Assembly (NCBI GenBank): GCA_018873245.2
Contig: JAEMBT020000004.1
Location: forward strand, 10,846,652-10,910,651
DNA length: 64,000 bases
DNA from: Archegozetes longisetosus
Lineage: Eukaryota > Arthropoda > Arachnida > Sarcoptiformes > Trhypochthoniidae
Reading direction: 5' to 3'
The notes below the pieces were generated by a model, which made no database searches, was not told where the DNA came from, and was given only the letters and a program-made list of their open reading frames with translations. Position numbers and translations under genes: made by a program. This document shows positions 55,101-61,100 of the stretch, piece by piece. Position 1 is the stretch's first letter. Each line of letters opens with the position of its first letter.

Positions 55101-58100
55101 CGTTATTTTGTACTCTGTTCTCATTGATAAAGACAACAAAGAGCAAAAAATTTAGTCGAAAACTAAAATGATGGGCTCTATTTTTTCGCTCATAATTTAT
55201 TGAATAAAATTAGAGGAATCGTATAACTAGGTTAGATTGACAAATGCCTAACAAAAGGCGAGCATGTTACTAAAAATAGAAAGTGTCATCTCAAATTATA
55301 AATCGCATCACGTTTAAACCTTTCGATTTTACTCCTCAAAAAATTTGCAATTAACCAAACTTATCATGTTTTACATTCACAATTATTTCATTTACAATTT
55401 ATAGACAAGAAGAATGAAGCAAATCAACAAATTAGGCTTTACGCTGCAATCTTTTGTGCTATTATTGCAAACCAAGCTCATTAAAATAGTAACTAAGATA
55501 AGTGCACAATCAAATAACTCATATGTTGATAAAGCTGACGTTTAACAAAACCTAACCAAACCTGGATTCTATATACGAGCGAGATTTGCAACAACTAAAT
55601 GTGAGATTGCTTCGTAAAGACATAAAATTTGAGTTCAAGATGATTGTGAAAAAATAAAGTTCTAACGAATCGGTAGAAAATATGCAAATCATAAGACTTG
55701 AAAGCAAACATTGAAAAGTTTACAATTCGATTGACATACTATTTCTACTCATAAATTTCAATGATTCTCCAGCATTGAAAAAGAAAGCTCAGTCATTCTA
55801 AAAGCGCAAACTTTATAATAATATATACAGTTCTTTTAAAGTCTCGTAAATGTATAGCAAAAAAATCTTCATGAAAACAGTTTACAACAGTCTAATCATT
55901 TTTAATCAATATATCAAAATCGTCTCTTGCCACACTAAGTAAATTAATGATTTTTCAGTGCATGTACATTTGATTAAATACTCTTTTGAACTATTTATTT
56001 GTCTTAATTAAGTTTATCTATGGATTGAATTCATATATAGATGAGTTCAACTCTTTTTGAACTTTAACATTTAGCCAAATTTGCAAGTCTGTTGGAAGTT
56101 AAACAATACTTTACAAATAAGTATACATCTTAAAAATACTTTCTAGATTATTTGAAAGGAGCGTACATTAAATTATTTGAAAATTCACACTCGATGGAAT
56201 TTGTTTCATAAGCGTATGCTTAAACAAAAATTCATGTATTAAATTTATATCAACAGCATTTTCATTGACCAGTATTTGCATGCAATTGTTTAAAACATTT
56301 ATGGCACGTGAAAAATACACTTCAATTCAAATTGCAATTGAGTGATCGAATCGTTTATCGATTGATAACTTGAGCCATTCTAAAAAAGTATCGATAGATG
56401 TTCTTATACTAGCTCATGTTCAGCCCGTAAACGAGCTGAAATCAATGAGATTTTCACACCATCAATCTTAAACTAGTCTTTAAATATACCTTTTTTTGAT
56501 CATCAATACAAACAATATTACTTTTAAGGTTTCAAATGAAAAACAAAAAAGTATTGATCAACAGATGCGAATAACAAGTTGAGCTGAGGTAAAGATTTTG
56601 TTAGGCTTTGCTTTGTTGAGTCGATTTGAATCTAAAGCATTTGATTGTTTCTGGTTTCAAGTAAGCAAAAACATCATTGATTGAGTTAGCAAATTTGCAT
56701 AAATTGCTTCTTTAATTTCCATAAGTGATGTGACTGAAGCGAAATTTGAGTAATATTTTATTCCTGAAGAAAGGATTGAAGAGTTCAGCATCAATAATCA
56801 GCTGCGATTAGGAAAGCACAAAAATTATTGAGCGCACACCTTAAGCACTAGCATTAAAATTAATTCACGCTTAAGTTAGACGGGGTTCGGATCGCGTAAC
56901 CGTGGGAAACTTACACTCATTGTCTTAATGATCTACCATTTCTTTTTTGGTTAAGCAAAATATAGAGTTACACAAAAAATAGTAGTTATGATGCGTGACT
57001 AGTAGTATACCAAACATCAAAACTTATGATTAATGATCCATCAAATCATTTCTTTTTTCTCTCTTTTCCCTTAAATCTTCTCAACAAAAGTAGTCATATG
57101 TGAGATTTGTATTTTGGAAGATGTGTTGAAACTGTTGCCAAATGTTATACACACAACAAAATAAAGTTTACATATATTCTATTTCACTCTCATATTGAAA
57201 GAGACGGAAATCAGTTTTGAATTTTCAGATCAAACTAAATCCTTTTTATTTGATTTCTACTTTCATTTTTCTCTGCAGATTTTCCAGCTTATAGTGCAGT
57301 AGTTGGTGGAGCAGTAGCACTTCCATGCAATGTGACGCCACCGACTCACGATGACGGCGTGTCTTTAGTGCTTTGGTATCGAGACGATACTGGGAATCCA
57401 ATTTATTCAGTCGATGCCAGAACTACACATTTAGACAATGCCAAACATTTTTCTGCTAGTGATATTCTAGGGACAAGAGGTGTCTTCAACATCACTTACC
57501 CCATGTCATATATGAGGATAAATCCTGTCAAAGCCAATGATGGCGGAGAATATCGATGTAGAGTTGATTTTCGTCGCGCGCGTACTATAAACCGAATTCT
57601 TAAGCTCAATGTAATAGGTATGATATGCACTGAATTTCTTTAGATCTGAACATTAGAAGACAGAATAAATAAGAGGATAGGATATACAAATCATTTCATA
57701 AGTGCAATCTAGAAATGCGATGCGGATATACAATTATTCTAAAACTTGACCACTTTTATGGATAAAAATTCATTTGAGTGAAACCAACACATTATAAGAA
57801 TGTGATAAGCATTTGAGGCATGAAATATTACAATCAACTCATAGCTTATTAATAACTTTAATGTTGTACAGCAAAAATCTTGAGTGTCTTAAGAGTAATG
57901 AATCATGACTGCAAGTAATAAACATCTGAATATATTTATATAAATCACGAATAATGTTTGAATACATATCACGTAAATGTTGTGATGAATTATGAATCTA
58001 TTCAAATGAGTTGATGGATCAGAAATAGTGATTGTATTTTCAGCTCTTTCTATACAAATATGATATAGAGATGGAACACTCAATAAAGTCATTGTATTTA

Positions 58101-61100
58101 TATAGTGCCTGCAACTAAGGTTGTCATCTATGACGACGCTGGCAATCGAATCAGCGACATCGCTGGCCCTTTCAATCAAGATTCTTCCGTCAATTTGACC
58201 TGTGATTCAGAAGGAGGTATACAAAAAATCACGCATTCACAAATAATCATTTACAACAAACAATATAAAAATAGTAAACTTTTATTTAGAAACTAATTTC
58301 ATAATACACTTAATTTGAGTAGTGTTCTTTATAATGAGTGATAGTAACACCCGCGCTTGGGCGAAATTTAGCGCTCAATGCTCGCGTTAATGTTCGAGTA
58401 AAACGAAACGCTAGGTTTTTGGAAGCGAGCGAGCGTCGAGCGTTTGCAGAGCGTTGAGTCATAAAGTCTACTCGTTTTGTTAGTGTTTATTTATGTTAAT
58501 ATTGCACATAATTTTGAAACGGTAACACCAAACTTTGTATTTGAATCCTATGCTATTTTAAATCCACTTTGCATCTGAACAAATCCTTTGTATAAAAAAT
58601 TATGATGTATATGGAGCTAAGCTAAGCTCAAGCTCAAACTGAAGCTTGAGCTCAAGGTTTAAAACTTAGCTGATGTTTAAAGCATAAGCTCAGCTCGAAA
58701 CTCAAGCTCAGGTTAATAAAACTTATGTGTATCTTTAATTAAAATCTAATGTAATTTTAAAATAATGAATAATTAAAATTTCTATAAATATTTAATTATG
58801 AGTGCAAAGCATGAAAGAAGTGGAGATTTAGGTTTTCATCTAATTATTAATCTAATTATGTACGCAGCAGAGATGTCTAAGTTCTTCGATTCAGAACAAT
58901 AACTAGTTATCATTATATGCAACAAACTGACACATCATATATGTGTTAAAATAAAGTGTAAGGTTTAGCTTATTATTAAATGATTTGACGCTCGCCGTTC
59001 ACGCTCAGCTAAATTAAGGCTCTAGGTACGAACACTCACCACCAAGCGCCTTCAGTTCGAGCATTTGTCATTACTGTTTATAACTTCTTATCACTAAGTC
59101 TTATATGGAATAACAATAAATGATTTGAATTTGTTTGACCACGTGTCAGGTAATCCGCCACCAGTCGTCAAGTGGTGGAGAGGATCTACTTTAGTCGATG
59201 ATAGTTATTTCACAACACCGAAAGGTGTTATTAGAAATGTCATACATTTGCCAAACTTATCAAGAGATGAATTGATGATGGTATTCACGTGTCGCGCATC
59301 AAATACTAATTTAACAGTGCCTGCATCGCAAACCATTGCCATTGATCTAAATCGTAAGAATAGTTTGTGATTAAAGTATTTTCATTTCGAAACTCATTTT
59401 TCAATTTTGTTGTGATGGTTGCGGTCAGTGAAGCCTAAAGAGGTCCGAATAATAACTCCGATGCATAACATGTCTGCCGGAGAACGAGTAGAATTGGTTT
59501 GTCAGTCCAGTGGTTCCCGACCTCCAGCAAAGATCACGTGGTGGAAAGCAAAAACTCAAATGGAACACGTGGGAGAGAGTACTTCAGACGATGGATCGGT
59601 TACCACCAATTTTCTCGCATTTGTGCCTTCAGTAGAAGACAACGGAAAGACGTTGTCGTGTGAGGCCACTAATCAACAGTTTCCCGATTTTCGATTAAAA
59701 GACGGCTGGACGTTAAATGTCTTATGTATGTCATTATCCAATACTTACATTTTTAATCAACACATTTATTAATTCAATCAAATATTGATTGAAAAAAGTT
59801 CTAAACTTTGTTCACAAATAGTGCACAACTTATGAAAGTTATATATTGTCTGAATTATGAAAATATATAGGCTTTAGTGTGAATTATGATTATTACAGAC
59901 GCACCACTTCTTTCACTTATTTTGGGCGCCAGTATTCAACACCAGGAAATCCTTGAAGGCAGTGATGTCTACTTTGAGTGCAATATTCAAGTAAGTCATT
60001 CACGAGATTGTGACTAAATTTCAAATCAATGTATTGTATGACTGAATGTCCGAATGTTTTACTACTCATTCAATTGATGGCAAACATCAAACGATGTAAA
60101 TGCATACAAATGTGTATCAAATATATGTCAAACTGTGATTGAAATGAATTTTTTGATTGAATTTTAGGCAAATCCAGCGATAAGTGAATTGGGATGGCTT
60201 TTCAATGAACAGCCTCTAAGCGCTGATTCAAATATAGGAATTGAAATTCGTAACAGTTCGTTATTAATTAGAAATGTTGGAAAAATACATCGAGGAACGT
60301 TTCAGTGCTTTGCAATCAATAGCGAGGGACGTGGAGAAAGTGAAGTCGTCCACTTGAAAATTCAGTGTAAGACATCCAACCTTTCATACCATCCATACAT
60401 TCACACATCCGTACATCAATACATGAATGCATCAATACAATAATACATCAATACGTGCACACATTTTGATCACTTAAACACACTTATTCCATAAAAAGTT
60501 ATCGATAAACATAACAGTATATCACATATATAGCCAACACATTATTAGTCAATACTGAAAAGTTCTATACTATGGCTTTAGTTTTTTTACTTTTATTCAG
60601 ATTGAGTTCATTTCATTGAATTAATGTGAATGAGCGATACTTTGTCTTTTTGTTAATCTATTTATTTGTATTTTCAATCATTAGATTCTCCGTTTTGTAA
60701 ATCAGTTCAAAAAGTGCATTACGGCGTCGCTAAACACGAATCGGTCAAAATAGAGTGTGAAGTGGACGCCGATCCCGATGATGTCGTTTTTCACTGGGGA
60801 TTCAATAATACGAGTGATGACAGTTTGGATGTGGTGTCGTTTGTGAGCGATGGCAAAAAAAGTGTAGCCACTTATACACCACGTGTTGACTTAGATTATG
60901 GACTTCTTTACTGTTGGGGTCGAAATAGTGTTGGAAAACAAAAAGATCCATGTGTTTTCTTCATCATTGAAGCGGGTATTAAAACAGATGCAATGTTTTG
61001 ATTGAGAGACAGAAACTAATTGAAATGTGTTTCAGGACCTCCCGATCCGCCCGACAACTGTTCGGTAACAAACATAACTGCTCACACTCTAACGATCGAA

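Larger units (their letters stand above)
34962..57278 (+). other. Side intron 1, last part
   Basis: About 22 kb of AT-rich intron DNA ending in the TTTTTCTCTGCAG acceptor of the Ig1 exon. It holds CT and AG microsatellites (38513-38580, 52121-52155), possible alternative leader exons (38986-39135, 39525-39597), a possible cassette exon (52442-52492) and a minus-strand secreted-peptide-like ORF (50225-50407). Otherwise I see nothing that reads as a conserved gene. Confidence 0.5.
58217..59149 (+). other. Side intron 3 with a GC-richer repeat-like insert
   Basis: This 933-base intron splits the Ig2 domain. Most of it (about 58345-59070) looks like a decayed inserted element with GAGCG-rich ends and an AAGCTC-rich centre, annotated separately. 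Confidence 0.7.

Noticed and set aside
56880-56925. tRNA-like GGTTCGGATC segment
   Set aside because: No cloverleaf arms, anticodon stem or A/B box spacing could be made around it.
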